NCBI RefSeq assembly: GCF_027943255.1
Contig: NC_072893.1
Span: 61,784,001-61,848,000 of the forward strand
Direction of reading: 5' to 3'
From: Anastrepha obliqua
Lineage: Eukaryota > Arthropoda > Insecta > Diptera > Tephritidae
DNA: 64,000 bases
In this document: positions 21,481 through 33,495 of the stretch, in pieces
Layout: every line of letters begins with the position of its first letter
Position numbering within the stretch: position 1 is the first letter of the stretch
Made by a program: the position numbers and the translations under genes
The notes under the pieces: model-generated
Seen by the model: only the letters and a program-made list of their open reading frames with translations
Told to the model about the DNA's origin: nothing
Databases searched by the model: none

Positions 21481-23440
21481 ATGTTTCTTTGGTATCGAGA
21501 ACCGCTCTCTGAAATAAGCCTCTTTGAAATAAGCCCAAACCCAAATTGTTCGCATGCACCCTTAGAGTAGGGGGTGTACTTATGTCTTTGGAGGCTAGCC
21601 AGGCCGATATTTAATTTTAGAAAATTCTGCCTCAATGCCCTTCCTATTTTTTCTTTCTTTCCTCGTTAAGTTCCACGAGGTGCTGATATCGAAAGAACGT
21701 ACTTAGATATCTGAGCCAGGCAATAGTTATATATCAACTTCCGTTGCCAGGAAAAGAACGCTGGTGTCATAAATTGTTAAAATTTTTTCAGCAGCAAATA
21801 CTTTCTCATGGCAAGGCGAAAATTTACGGGAGCAAATGCATAAATTATGTAACGTGCACACATTGAATTGCGTCATCATTACGTACATAAGCGTGTATAG
21901 GTCTCAGGTTGTGCATAATTACTGGCTGAAGGCACACTCTTCTGAGCAGCAATTGCAATCGCAACAGCGAAGGAATATTCAGATTACCATAAGCAACAAC
22001 AGAACTTTTAACAGAAGAATAAGTCAAGGAGAGGGAGATAGAGGGTGATAGATAAGATGTGGTACTGCAAATATATATATGTACACATATATATGAATAT
22101 ATGTTAATATATAAAAAATAAAATCCGACACAGTTTCGACGAGGACACAATGTCAAAGGAAGTCAAAATCACGTCTGCCTTATCAATGAATGCAGCATCA
22201 TGACGACAATGTGGCAAGGGCAAGTGCAAGCAACGAAAACTTTCGATTTTTATGCGCTACAACGGAGGGCAGATGTGTAACTGCTACCACAACAACAACA
22301 CCAACAACCGTGCATACATACCTGCTGCTCATGCAAAGTTGAAGATTCATTGCGCCCAAATGAAAGTGAAACGTTTGCTGCTGCACAGCGGAATGAGAAG
22401 AGTAATTTTTTTTGCCAATTTTCGATGGGAATGTGTCGTGGGGAATTTTGTTGTAACACGGATGCACACGCACGTACAGAAGCTGCTTGACGAGTTGTAA
22501 AAGCCATAAAAAAGGCTGAAATGTGGGAGAAAGAAAGAGGCGAAAGAGGCATCGAAATTAAGGCAGATGTTGCAGCTACATACAGCAAACATATATTTTT
22601 GTGCATGCAACTGTGGCAGGATGTAAAGTTCCAAAAACAGCAATGAATTTCCAGCAAAGAGAATGGCAAATTTAAATCCCGAAAAACTTGTCACTGCAGA
22701 CTATGTAAATGAAAATAGAGAAACGATGAAATAGAACGAACAGTAGCTGCATGTCACGAGTCGAGGTTTTTCGACAATGAGATAAGGCACATTCCTGCGA
22801 GTGCACTGCAACAGAAGTACCTTCAAATGAGCTTACCTGCACATATTTATGTACATATCGTGCATTCGTGTGTATTTAATAGGTCCTCTAGGGAAAGCTT
22901 GGACTACTAAAAATAGTTTGGTTCAGAAGTGGTGGGTTTTTGGTAATTGCAGGTCATATTTCGCTGTTCATGTGGCGATAGCGGCAGCTGTCTGCAGAGC
23001 AATAAAATTGCAGTTGTAGCAATCACACTACCCTCTACCCAGTTCGGTGTTACATTGATATTTCCACCAATTTCGTCTACTAGTAGCCCCAGGAAACTGA
23101 CTGTTGCGACGAGTGCGGATCAGAGAGGAAGAGGTTGTTAGTTGAGTTGCAGTAAGTGGGTCTGCGAAGAGGGATTAGTGCTGGGCTGTGTATCTTCTAC
23201 ATTTGCTTAACATTCTGGCTAAGCAGAGGAGTTCAACTTATTTCAGTACACATAATGTAATTGTAATAGAGGTTTGCAAGGTGCAGAGTTTTTCTGTAGA
23301 ACATCTGGGGGTCATATGGCACGATCAATAAAGCGATGGGAGATGAGGGGAAATAAAAAAAAAAATTAATCAATGAACTGCTTGCCAGAGGTTTCTTCAC
23401 GGAGGCTCTCATTGCGACTTCTGAAACTTAGCTGATACTA
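21481..23440. other. Unique sequence, no recognised gene
   Basis: Mixed-composition, largely non-repetitive DNA. It contains a (TA)n-like run at 22067-22115 and CAA-rich sequence near 22290-22310. Overlapping frames on both strands at 22.2-22.7 kb have no recognisable domains and look incidental. Confidence 0.5.
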
Positions 23441-23715
23441 TCTTAGATCGAATCTAAGTGAGACACAAAATTCCAGAAACATTTTTTTCTAATAGCGGTC
23501 GCCCCTCGGCAGGCAATGGCAAATCTCCGAGTGTATTTATGCCATGGAAAAGCTTCTCATAAAAAAAATATCTGCCGGCTGGAGTTGGCTTGAAACTGTA
23601 GGTTCGTCCCTCCATTTGTGGAACGACATTATGGCGCACGCCACAAATAGAAGCATAAGCTCGGACAAACACCGAAAAGGGTGTACACGCCAATTATATA
23701 TATAATATATATGCA
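23441..23715 (+). mobile_element. tRNA-derived SINE, 5'-degenerate copy
   Basis: The body is well preserved: agcggtcgcccctcggcagg, then gagtgtatttatgccatgg, ggcttgaaactgtaggt, ccctccatttgtggaac, and gtacacgccaatta before a (TA)n tail. The tRNA-like head is reduced to a box-B-like gatcgaatctaa. It carries the unmutated cttgaaac site where two other copies have TTAA insertions. Confidence 0.8.
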
Positions 23716-24639
23716 GGTTACATGGGGACTTGCTGAAGAAATGAACTGTAAGCATTGTGGGCATAGCCCGAAGCACTTTGTTAATAATTGTGCCAGCCTT
23801 GGTTTACCATAGGCAGTGTTAGCCTTCGATTACGCCATTTATGTAACGAGAATTTGTGAAGGTGTTGTTGCCCGTGCATTGCTGAACGTCACTTCCTAGC
23901 TGAAAGATAGTGCTTCAGGTGAATTTAAGAGGCGGTTCAACTTCAAGCAGGTGTTTATTGAGAGCAATCCAACAGAAACTGTTTGCTGAGCACTTTATTG
24001 AGCCTATTGTGAGGACTATCGAGTTCTCCGTGTAGAGGTGTTGCTTGGACAATACCTGAGCACAACCTGGGGCTCTCTTCGGTGGGGTGTTCCGATAGGT
24101 GGGTAGCTTCATCCACCGTTTCGTTTTCTTTGCCTCAAGCGCTATCAGAACTTTCGGACTTTATTGCGGCTCCCTGCGTTGGCTTATATTGAATTTTAAG
24201 TAATGAGAGCGAGAGTAAACTTTCGAAGGTGGCTCATTAGAGTTAAGATTTTAGGGTACTGATATATATATACTCAACGTATTTGCCTATCTGCATCCAT
24301 ATTATAGTAGCCTCTGACGTCGCAGAGAAGTGTACGAGGTCCTTGGAAATACCCGCTTCATAGTTCCGAGATGTTGAAAGTGCGCAAAAGGACGTAGAGA
24401 ACACCTTAGTGCTGCACTGCTTGTTTAATTATTTTCGGCCTGATGTTTTAAACTCCAATATTTTGGTTGAGTGTCGTCTACAGCTTGAGACAAGTGGGAA
24501 GGAAGAGCTTTCAATGTCTTATAGCAATGCTGTCAGGCTAACTTACTACTAAGACCGCCCTTCCATATGAACGGTTTCGCGGTTAGGATATCATATATCA
24601 CATCGTCGGTAAATAATATATTGAATATTTCCATCTTAT
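23716..24639. other. No recognised gene
   Basis: At 23743-23800 a short frame reads NCKHCGHSPKHFVNNCAS, with zinc-knuckle-like Cys/His spacing, but nothing around it supports a gene. The rest has no recognisable coding or repeat structure. Confidence 0.4.
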
Positions 24640-25585
24640 AAAGGGTTTTCCAATAACAGGTGCTATTTTGAATAGTCCGCTATTTCGGTAGATGTCACTT
24701 TTGAAGCTTTGATTTTTCGATATTTGACAGGTAGAAACTACGCCATTAATGAAACTGGAACGATACACACTTAAACAACGCATTGAAATTATTAAAATTC
24801 ACTATACAAATTGTGAAAATTTGGCAAAGACGGTTCGTAAAACTCGAACATTTTTGGGTCATCGTGAAGCACCTTGTCGGACCGCAATATAGAAATTGGT
24901 GGCAAAATTCGAGCTGGTGGGACAAGTTAGTGATGTGAAAAATAAAACCCGTGCACGTCGTTCAAGAACAGCCGATAATATTGCTGTTGTAGCCGAAAGT
25001 GTTGAAGAAAACCCCGGTTTGTCCATTCCTCGTCGTTCTTTGGAGTTAGGCATTCCCCAAACGTCATTACACCGTATTTTGCATAAATATTTGGGTCTTA
25101 AGACTTATAAAGCCCAGTTAACGCAATAACTCAATCCCGCCGATCGTCAACAACGTTGTTTCTTTGCTGATTGGGTCGTTGTAATGCATATAACTGATTC
25201 GGAATTCCATCGAAAAATCATCTTGAGTGAAGGGGCCCATTTCCACCTCGGTGGCTTCGTTAACAAGCAAAATTGACGGATCTGGGGCTCAGAAAATCCA
25301 AGAGTTATTGTTGAAAAGCCTCTCTATCCTTAACGTGTGATTGTTTGGTGCGGTTTATAGTCCGGCGGAGTCATTGGATCTTACTTTTTCGAAAATGAAG
25401 CTGGAGCAACAGTTACGGTGAATGGATTTCGCTATCGAGAGAAGGTTAATAATTTTTTATGGCCGGAATTGGATGGTATTGATCTGGACAATGTTTATTT
25501 TCAACAAGATGGCGCTACGCGCCACACATGCAAAGAAACCATTGATCTTTTACGGGAATAACACCTCTTATTGGAAAACCCTTTG
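24640..25585 (+). mobile_element. D,D41D element with 3' deletion, TIRs present
   Basis: The left terminus AAGGGTTTTCCAATAA (24641-24656) is matched by its reverse complement ttattggaaaaccctt at 25568-25583. The decayed transposase starts near 24750 (MKLERYTLKQRIEII). It includes ADNIAVVAESVEENPGLSIP, IILSEGAHFHLGGFVNKQN with the first catalytic Asp replaced, VWCGLxSGGVIGSYFFENE, and FQQDGATRHT with the second Asp intact. The C-terminal part with the third Asp is deleted. At least five stops; inactive. Confidence 0.75.
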
Positions 25586-27065
25586 TTTCTTGTTCTCCGA
25601 ATATGTTTGGGGGACGCTGCTGGAGTGACAATCCTGTATAAAAGTCGGACTGGTAACGTGGAACAGACCGTCGTGAGAACTATGATATAAGTCCTCTTTG
25701 CTGGCGGGCTTTCCAGTTTTCAAGCAAGCAATCACCCTTCTCAAATATAACCATTTTATTTATAATACAAATAATTGGTGATTTGAAACGACCTCAAATA
25801 GTTGATGTAGATAACTGAGAAATCAATAAGTTAAGTCAATATTAGTTACTTAGTTACCTTCGAATTATAATAAAATTTAATCAAGTGAAAAAAAAACAGT
25901 AAAAATGCGTTTGTCTGCGGCAAGTTGATACTTAACCTAACGACCATTGCGGCAGTGTCAGCTGCCGGAGCTCGGTAGTTGACTTCAACACCGGCTTGAA
26001 ATCAAGGATGATAGATTACCATGTTTGCTATTTAGTAACGGTAAAAAGAAAAATTGGGAGGGAAATTTTGGCTGTCACGTCACTTGGAAACTTGGCCGTT
26101 GCTCAGACGGTAACGAAATGTCATTGGTTGATTTTTTTCCTAAATCACCAACACAATCTCTTATTGTAAACATACCTCAAGTGCCTTCAGCCCTTCAGCT
26201 GATTCGGTCAAATTCGCTCAGAACCGAGTAACTGCCTGGCAAATAGCTCACCTTTGAATCTTTTCACCATAGTTTGGAGTAGCTCCCATAGAAAAATTGA
26301 GAAAACCATACTTGCCTTGGGTCTAGTAAGTTCATTAAGATCCCTCCAATTCGGTACCAGTGGGTTTCCCTATGGGGTAGTATCTACTTATACTCGCATG
26401 CTCATGTGTGAGGTCTACGGCATACAGTAAAGGGAATCGCATATATAGTAATTATAGAGTTGAGCAAAGCAAATGCGAAAATATTTTAAGAAGTGAAATT
26501 GCATTCCAACTGCCACCTTGATGTGAAGTAAAAACAGCGGGCACGCTACAACAACCAAAAGTGCAGACTGATTACAATACACTCATTAGTCGTTGAACTG
26601 GCGTCGGCACAAACAGCGTGTGGCAGTTTTAATATACTTTAGTTATATATTTGCTTTTATGTACTTATGTATGTATATCTACATTGTTGCTGCGGACGGA
26701 TTTTCAGTCAAAATTTTATGACGGGCAGTAGCTTAAATGCCACCACTGACATAAATGCTTTTGTTGTTGACGAAAATTTTAATAAAAGTTATTCTGATTT
26801 AATTGTTTCTTAACATTTTGGGTGATAATTTGGAGAAATTCTATGTAAACTGGGATTTCGTTCAAGCTAACAAAAAGTTCTTTTAAAAACCAAATGAACT
26901 CTGCCTTAAACAAAAATGTAGATGCATTTGAAAAAACTAATGATCTAGCAATCAATTTGCTCGTGTGGTCGCAAAAGTTGTACATAAACCACATTTATTG
27001 GCCATAAAGCCTTTGATAGGAGCAGGAGTTTGGAATATAATTACTTTCATTTTAACCTTATATTT
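25586..27065. other. No recognised gene; one dispersed repeat
   Basis: A segment at 26020-26235 resembles 52.84-53.11 kb: ggctgtcacgtca, then tcaccaacacaatct, then cagctgattcggtcaaattc. It is therefore a dispersed non-coding repeat. The remainder is AT-rich and shows no coding similarity. Confidence 0.45.
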
Positions 27066-27895
27066 GGCCACCGTAGCCAAATGGATTGGTGAATGACTGC
27101 CATTCGGAAGTGCTCAGGTTAGAAATCCCGGGCACGAAACGCCAAGTGATAAATAGTGATAGTTGTTTCTAATGGCAGGCCATGACAAACCTCCGAGTGT
27201 ATTTCTGCCATCAAACAGCTCCTCAGAAAAAACACCTGCCGTTCGGCGTCGGCTTAAGGTAGTAGTCTGGTAACTTACACGTTTTTGAGGCCATGTTTGG
27301 GGCATTTTTTGGAGGGAAAATAAAATTCAATCGGTTTGATTTTCTGATATGTTATTAAAGGTATCAAAAGGTGTACAAAAACATTTTTTTTTTTTTAATG
27401 TTTTGCTACTATTTTTGTACACTGCAGCAAGCGGCAAAAAAAGAGGTACAGTGGCTTATTAATCAAATGATTTTGACAAAAAATAACAAAATGGCGGACT
27501 TCGTAAGAAAATTGCCGTTTTTTAAAGTGGAAATCGGACTAAAAAATGGAAAGTTAGGGACGAAATAAATTAAATCTACTACCCGCCAGAACTATTGATG
27601 TGTAGGAAAACATGTCTAAATTTCAGCTCAATCCGTTAGATAGAAAATTTGTTTTCACGACGGCCAGCCGGAAAAACGCGCGCAAGTACGAGCCGCTCTC
27701 ATGTATGTGCTATAATTTCGTCAATATTTCGAATTTCGGTCTCAAATTTGTACAGTATATTACCAAAATATCGCACTTTCAAAATATGTAAAAAACCGAA
27801 ATTCAAAAGTTTCAAAATAAGTTACCAGACTACTACCTTAAAACTGTAGGTTGCTCAATCTGTGGAAAAACACGCGCCACAAATAGCGAAAAACA
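27066..27895 (+). mobile_element. tRNA-derived SINE interrupted by a TTAA MITE
   Basis: Head from ggccaccgtagccaaatgg at 27066. The body has ctccgagtgtatttctgcca and gttcggcgtcggc to 27253, and then a TTAA element (27258-27837). The SINE resumes at 27842 with aactgtaggttgc and cgcgccacaaatag. The uninterrupted sequence would read ggcttaaaactgtagg against the family form ggcttgaaactgtagg, so a G-to-A change created the TTAA target. Confidence 0.85.
27258..27837. mobile_element. TTAA-flanked MITE, 580 bp
   Basis: Perfect 20-bp terminal inverted repeats, GGTAGTAGTCTGGTAACTTA, lie inside TTAA duplications at 27254-27257 and 27838-27841. No coding capacity; the internal 66-codon frames are incidental. 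It is probably piggyBac-type and non-autonomous. It sits at the same SINE position as the unrelated 41.2-kb element. Confidence 0.9.
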
Positions 27896-28136
27896 AAAAA
27901 ACATGCAAAAGAACCAAAGAAAACAATTAGCAGCTCACCTTTGTGTATGTGCATTCACACGTTTTTCAAAAGCGTTTACTTAAGACCTGCGGTAGATTGG
28001 AAAGTACATCATCACTTAACATATAGTTGTGTGTAACAAATGTTTACTTGCCCGCTTCTAGTTCAACCAGTTTCAACTATTTCAAAAACTAGACATTTAG
28101 TTGCACCTAATTGTGCCCAATTTCAGCTGGCCTAAG

Positions 28137-28680
28137 GGGTCCCGGTGGTCTAGAATTTTCCAAAAATAGATTTTTTTCATATTTGGAAAGTATAGGCTTT
28201 TAAGAATATTAAGTAATATTGCTAATATTTTCGATTCTACAGCAGCAGGTAGTCAGATCTGTCACGCGGCGGCATCAATGGTCGCATTATCCACCCTCAA
28301 AATCTTAAACTCAATTATCTCAAAACTACTTTTTTCGGCCAGGAGTTGTAAAATAAAAAAAAATAAAAATATTCAAACGAATCGTCTGAAATTTCAACAT
28401 GTTGTTCTCAACATCAATGGCATTTCAATTATTTCATATACTTTTAATTAAAAAACTGAAAAAACGCGATTTTTTGAGTGTTAATTTCAAAACCGCGCCA
28501 TTTGGTAAATTTTTTTTTATTCTAGTGCAGAACATAGCTACAGATATAATATTAGCTACAGATTAATAATTCGTTTGATTTTTATGTTTCAGATTAATTG
28601 AAGCGCCAAAATGAACAACACCGTCCAGGTCAAATTTTTCGGGAGGTCAACTTCAGCGCCGTTTTTAAAATAATTTTTTA
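28137..28680. mobile_element. Truncated relative of the 8.99-kb TTAA MITE
   Basis: The left part, aaggggtcccggtggtctag then aattttccaaaaatagattt and aaagtata, follows the 8990-9709 element block by block. The target is CTAA rather than TTAA on this side, and no matching right inverted repeat was found before the LINE fragment at 28.7 kb. The copy is therefore old or truncated. Confidence 0.5.
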
Positions 28681-28711
28681 AGGTTTGAAGTTGTCAATGG
28701 CAAATTTTATA

Positions 28712-29330
28712 TTATCCTCCGTTATAAAATCTATTAGGGGATTCTCGTAGTGGTTGGTTAGAGTGGTGATTCTCGTAGTGAACTATAGGGTGGGTTCTAC
28801 TGTCTTCGTTGCAGAGACAACCTGGAAAGTGCGTCTGCATTACTAATTCTAGTGTTTCTTCACTGCTGGTTGTCCAATTGCCATTCTCTTTTATGAGGTA
28901 GCTAGGGTTACTGGGACTTGTTGATACTACTTTCTGGAGTCTACTGGTCTCCGAAACGCTTTCTATCTTTTGACAGAAGTCTCTCCAAGACGCCGTTTTT
29001 GCTGCCTTTACGGCATATTTAAATCTTTGCTGGCATTCTTTGTATCTGTCCGACGAGTTGGTTCTCCTCGCTTCGTTATACATAGTTTTGCATTCCCTTT
29101 TAAGGTCTGCTATATCAGTGGACCACCATGGAAGTTTCGGTTTCCCTCTTCTCGTTCTCTGAAGACATGGCTCTTTCGCAGCTGGTTGAAACGCTGAAAT
29201 CAGCTCATCAACCGCTGAGTCAAGCTGTGGCTCGGAGTTAATTTGGTATGTCCCCCAGTTTGTGCGTCTGCGGTTTATAACCGTCTTTATCGTCAAACGC
29301 AACTCATTTATACAACCTTTAAACAGTTTT
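28712..29330 (-). pseudogene. LINE ORF2 endonuclease-RT linker fragment
   Basis: The minus-strand frame, open for 196 codons, has RRTNWGTYQINSEPQLDSAV, then LPWWSTDIADLKRECKTMYN, then KECQQRFKYAVKAAKTASWR. The P-W-W-(S/N)-x-D-(L/I)-x-x-L-(K/R) then F-K-x-A-(I/V)-(K/R)-x-A-K-x-x-S-W-(R/K) pattern marks the linker between endonuclease and reverse transcriptase in RNase-H-bearing LINEs. Neither flanking domain is attached, so it is an internal fragment. It is not contiguous with the 3' fragment at 29.4-30.7 kb, which is in the opposite element order. Confidence 0.75.
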
Positions 29331-29421
29331 TTTATTTACGGTTTTGATCTGTAAAGCTAAATTAGCACGACATATGAAGATACTCCACCAGCATACGTGC
29401 TTTTCTCGTATTAAAAGTTAA

Positions 29422-30657
29422 TGGTTATGGTTAATGGTTGTAAAGGGTTAAGGTATGGCCCTTTAACACTGCGACCATATTGATCTATTGTGCGCCCTAT
29501 GTTGTCTATTGACTGTTAAGTATGCTTATGAATTGTACCCGCTCCTTCTGAGGCAGTGATTGAAGGTCTTCATCTGTAAGCATGAACTTGTTTAAAAACG
29601 TTTTCCTTCTATGCGTCAACCCCGGACATTCGATAATGAGATGTTCTATAGACTCCTCATCTTCGCAGCAAAATCTGCAGGTGCTGGTGTTAGTTATGCC
29701 TAATTTATGTAAGTGTTTGTTGCAGGTGAAGTGACCCGTGAGGGCGCCTGTGAGAGTGCGAATGCTTTTTTTGTTTAACGTGAGGGCCATGTTAGCTCTT
29801 TTAGCGTTGAAACTTAGGAACTTTTTGGAGTGTCTAAGACCCTCTACGTTGTTCCAATGCTGAGTTATTAGAGTTTTGGTCCAGTATTTTACTTTTTGTT
29901 TCAGGTTGTTTTTGTTGAATCCGAACATAGGACTAGGTCCGATGAAGTTTTCATCTGCTCCTTTTTTGGCTTGAAAGTCTGCCTTTTCGTTGCCGTCATA
30001 TCCCTCATGTCCCGGTACCCAAATTAATGAAACATTGTTTTTGGATGCCAGGTTATTGAGTGCCTTGTGGCATTCTAAGAGGGTTTTTGAGTTGTAGGTA
30101 TAGCTATCTAAAGCTTTTAGAACTGATTGGCTGTCCGAGAGTATTTTGATCTTTACTCTCTTGTGGTTTCTACGTTGCATGATGTTTGCTGCTTCCATTA
30201 TTGCGTATAGTTCCGCTTGGAAGATAGTGGTGTACCTGGTGAGAGTGTATGATTTGTGGATTCTGGGCCCCACTACTCTTGCTCCTACACCATAAGGTGT
30301 TTTTGATCCATCAGTGTACCATTTTTGTGAAACATCATTCATCCATTTCGGGTTTGTTTTCCACTCGATCTTCTCAGGAAAGGTATCCTTTTGTGAAACA
30401 GAGGGTTGGGTCAATGTGGTCTGAAACTTGAGCCATACTTATGGTGTTTTTGATTTTATTTAGGATATTTAGGTGACCGGTGAGGTTGCCCAATTTGAAA
30501 TTTTTTTTCATGTGTAGCATGAGTCCTTGCGTAGCTGCTTCCTCTTGGATTGCTATATGAAGTGGTGGGAGATTAAGGAGTACTTCCATGCCAGCTGTTG
30601 GGGTAGTTCTCATAGCCCCTGTGATGCATAGGCAAGCAAGCCTTTGTACTTTTCCCA
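29422..30657 (-). mobile_element. 5'-truncated LINE insertion with 14-bp target duplication
   Basis: The direct repeat gtattaaaagttaa is at 29408-29421 and 30658-30671, bracketing 1236 bp. On the minus strand the insert begins within the reverse-transcriptase thumb (RLACLCITGAMRTTPTAGME, VLLNLPPLHIAIQEEAA), continues through RNase H, and ends in a tail of (ccattaa)-type units at 29422-29450. Short length, 5' truncation, tail and target duplication all fit target-primed reverse transcription. The target was itself a mariner remnant (30672-30935). Confidence 0.85.
29506..30414 (-). CDS. LINE RNase H and C-terminal domain, intact 302-codon frame
   Basis: RNase H would remove the RNA strand after first-strand cDNA synthesis. 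Catalytic residues are visible: D35 (YTDGSK), E68 (FQAELYAI), D94 (SDSQSVLKAL) and D146 (GNEKADFQAK), with His136 in WVPGHEGYDG. The C-terminal block TGHFTCNKHLHKLGI and knuckle CRFCCEDEESIEHLIIEC (C-x2-C-x8-H-x4-C) follow near residues 235-275. All four acidic residues are kept and there is no stop, so this insertion is younger than most in the window. It cannot retrotranspose because the endonuclease and RT core are missing. Confidence 0.85.
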   Translation of the reverse strand: MTQPSVSQKDTFPEKIEWKTNPKWMNDVSQKWYTDGSKTPYGVGARVVGPRIHKSYTLTRYTTIFQAELYAIMEAANIMQRRNHKRVKIKILSDSQSVLKALDSYTYNSKTLLECHKALNNLASKNNVSLIWVPGHEGYDGNEKADFQAKKGADENFIGPSPMFGFNKNNLKQKVKYWTKTLITQHWNNVEGLRHSKKFLSFNAKRANMALTLNKKSIRTLTGALTGHFTCNKHLHKLGITNTSTCRFCCEDEESIEHLIIECPGLTHRRKTFLNKFMLTDEDLQSLPQKERVQFISILNSQ

Positions 30658-30671
30658 GTATTAAAAGTTAA

Positions 30672-30935
30672 AATTATTTCTGTGACTTTATCGACATCTT
30701 GGACAACGGCCTTACCCATGCCAGGTGCATCTTTAACATGAAAAATGCGTAAACGCAATCGACGAAACCAAAATTGCACGTAATTAGCTTTTACAATACC
30801 GGCACCGGCACCATTATCATGAACACCATTTACAATTTAAGCGGCTTGGCCTTCATTTTCGCCTTTATCAAAGAAAAATTGTGAAATGTAACGAATTTTT
30901 TTATTATTTATTTCGATTTTAACACCCTGTAACTC
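30672..30935 (-). pseudogene. Mariner transposase N-terminus
   Basis: The minus strand encodes NNKKIRYISQFFFDKGENEG, QAA, stop, then IVNGVHDNGAGAG, then VQFWFRRLRLRIFHVKDAPG, and AVVQDVDKVTEII. This is the typical mariner paired helix-turn-helix start (Q-F-x-F-D-K-G-E-N, W-F-x-R-x-R-S-G-x-F-x-V-K-D-A-P). The protein stops at the LINE target duplication (30671). No clear continuation was identified beyond 29408, so the rest of the mariner is deleted or too decayed. Confidence 0.7.
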
Positions 30936-32029
30936 ACAACTGAATGAAAAAAAATATATAAAAAAATAATTTATTTAGTGCGAAACGCTAAACTGTTTGA
31001 TCAATACTTTACGAGATATCGATCGAAAAATTAAAGTATGATATTTCTTTTCTACAAACTAATATACTCGAATATGTTATTGACACTTATACCAGCACCA
31101 GTCAAAATAACTGGTGCAAGTTTGTATGAGATGAAAATATATTGTGGCAGCTAAACACTTGATAGCCTGCAACATTTTTTCCGGACAAAATATACTTATA
31201 TGAATGCGGGAAAACCATCATTCCGATGCAGGACGTGTGGGGGCCCTTTGCTTTAACTTATTTTTTATAGTTATCACCAGGCTCTGAAAAAGGAATGAAA
31301 ATAATGAAATCTTCTGCGTATTCAGAAAATCGAATTCGCATACCAGCACCAAACGATTGTTTTCATTGGACAGCTGGTAAATCTAAAAAATGTCTATTCA
31401 AATGTATAAATAAATGCGTCTTTTCCTTCAACTGATTGATTGTTAAGTATTAAAATATTTTTTTTATTGGTAACTGTTATAAAACATCAATTTGTCATGG
31501 GGTTTGACAAGCGAGAGATTTGGTCATCTTGTATACGGAAGATGAATACTCTTTGCTTAAAATATTAAATGCCTCGCGTAATATTGAACTATGAGAAGGT
31601 TTTCACTATAGCCATGTTATTTTTATTTTTCTCTTAATTTCAGCTCAAAACTGTGTGTTGTGGCACGTTTTAGTACTAATTGGAAGCGTGAAACACTTCC
31701 ACATCAATCAGCCACTAGTCAGAATCCAATTCTTGCTTTATCCAGTGTTGATATTTGTTCAAGTAACTACTTTCTAATGCGATTTACTAGTCGATTCACT
31801 AGTCTAGCTTCACATATGGCAACTTTGTGAATCAATACAACATTTTGCCTCACCTGGAAATTTGCAAATTTCCTCCTCCCCATATGAGTATCTCTAAGGT
31901 GGGAGGCAGGCCTGTTCGGAATACAGATCTATATTTTCTTTTTCGTTTACATAGTACATTGCGCGTAATTCGTAGACAAAAGCACACCTCTCTTTTTATT
32001 CCTTGCTTATTACACCTTATTGAGTAAAA
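30936..32029. other. No recognised gene
   Basis: AT-rich to mixed sequence with no recognised coding or repeat structure. Confidence 0.5.
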
Positions 32030-33130
32030 AAAGTGATAAAACGCTTTTCGTGCTTCATCTTAATTTCACTGCAATCTCTAGCTCTTGCCGCCTCTCTTGA
32101 CACCGCACAAACACTTCGTGCACCTTTCAATACTGCGTCGCTTTTCACATTTTGCCACTTATTGGTTTATTTTTTCATCACTCCACTCCTTGCAAACCCT
32201 TCACTCATATTACTCGCACTAGACTAAATTTTTGGTTTTTTCTCCTTTTCACTTTTCGCATTTTCGGTGGCTACTGTTACTGTTTCTTCTTTTTCGTTTT
32301 GCGTCAACACACCCACGTTCGCTGTGTTAACGTGTTGAGGCAAGCGACGTGTCCCATGAGAGATTTCACAGCACGCAATGTGCCATGGCCTTCACCCCTC
32401 AACGCCCACAGCATGCGCAATGCCAACACAGCAGCTACGCTTGACACTTGATTCCCCTGGCGTGGCGTTCCTCCCTCCATTCGTTAGCCAATTCACCTCT
32501 TCTTCTAATTCTTGTTGGAGATTCATTCGTGCAGGCGTTGCAATCGTTTTGCCTTTTCGTTTTTTTGTTGTTATTCTATTGAAGGCAGCCACACAGCGTA
32601 TGGTGGCTAGCGACTGGCTGGCAGATGCCTTTTCTGTGCTGAGCCCGTTGCTGCTTAACTTTCGGCTTAAAGTGGCTTATTGTGTATTTCGTGAGCGCTA
32701 TTTGCAACGTTACAGTTTTAACTGGCCACTGCGCTATTGTTGTTTTATTATCTTTACGTTTGTTTGTTTGTTTGTCTTTCTCGGTTTTATCTTTGTTGCA
32801 ATTCTGCTCGTGCTGTTGTGATTGGCAACATGCACCTTTTGTTTTTACTTCTGCCAGAGTTGCAGCTACACATTACTGCTTTTCCACCAGCTGCTTATTG
32901 TTGTATGTGTTGTTGCTATTGTTGTTTTTGCTAAAGCAATTGTTGTCATTGCTGACAACTTGCGCATGCAATTTTAATACTATTGCAACCCGATTACGTG
33001 CCTCTGATCTGTTATTTTCTTTATTGGTGTCTGTGCTATTGTTTTTGTTGTTACATGCATACATACATACATATACATTTGTCTTCTGGGCTGCCTTACG
33101 TGAGTTGCGACTATGGAAATTGGTGTGAAA
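32030..33130. other. Unique A/C-rich (minus strand) segment; possible non-coding exon
   Basis: The minus strand is rich in CAA, AAC and ACA triplets (32.55-33.06 kb), the composition often seen in fly untranslated exons. Plus-strand frames of 64-148 codons here are Leu/Phe/Cys-rich complements of that composition and have no domains. A small minus-strand ATG frame (about 32526-32392, starting MNLQQELEEEVNWLTNGG) looks more protein-like but is unsupported. No transposon features. Confidence 0.3.
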
Positions 33131-33495
33131 TGCTGAGATTTTGAATCTCTTTTTAGTGAATATTTATTAGGAATATTTATTTGTTTGCGGTGACGGCAGA
33201 TTGATAGGGCCTGAGGGACTGAGATGAAGATGAACAATTTCACCTTCAAGTTTTGGTTGCAGGTGTTGCAACATGTCTAAAGGTTTGAATGTACGTACAC
33301 ATATACTCAAGAAAGTTTATGCAAAAATGCATCATATTTCAGTTGCTTGAGTTACAAGGTGTGAAAAAGAACATCCTCTGGTGACGCCATCTACAGGATG
33401 TCCGGTGGCAGAATAGATTTTAAATGTAAGGTTTCTCCCTAACCACTGAGAGTATGGGTGGCCGGCTGCTTGTCGTGATGTCGCAGTGGACGGGT
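33131..33495. other. Nothing recognised
   Basis: Mixed-composition sequence between the A/C-rich segment and a transposase remnant. No motifs seen. Confidence 0.4.

Noticed and set aside
21107..21635. Minus-strand frames of 102-119 codons
   Set aside because: Shadows of the RTE-type coding sequence on the plus strand.
23743..23800. Zinc-knuckle-like CKHCGHSPKHFVNNC
   Set aside because: Isolated motif with no flanking gag- or LINE-like sequence; Cys/His spacing alone is not enough.
32378..33128. 147- and 148-codon plus-strand frames
   Set aside because: They are complements of CAA/AAC-rich sequence, overlap each other in different frames and show no domain; the composition argues for the opposite strand being the sense strand.
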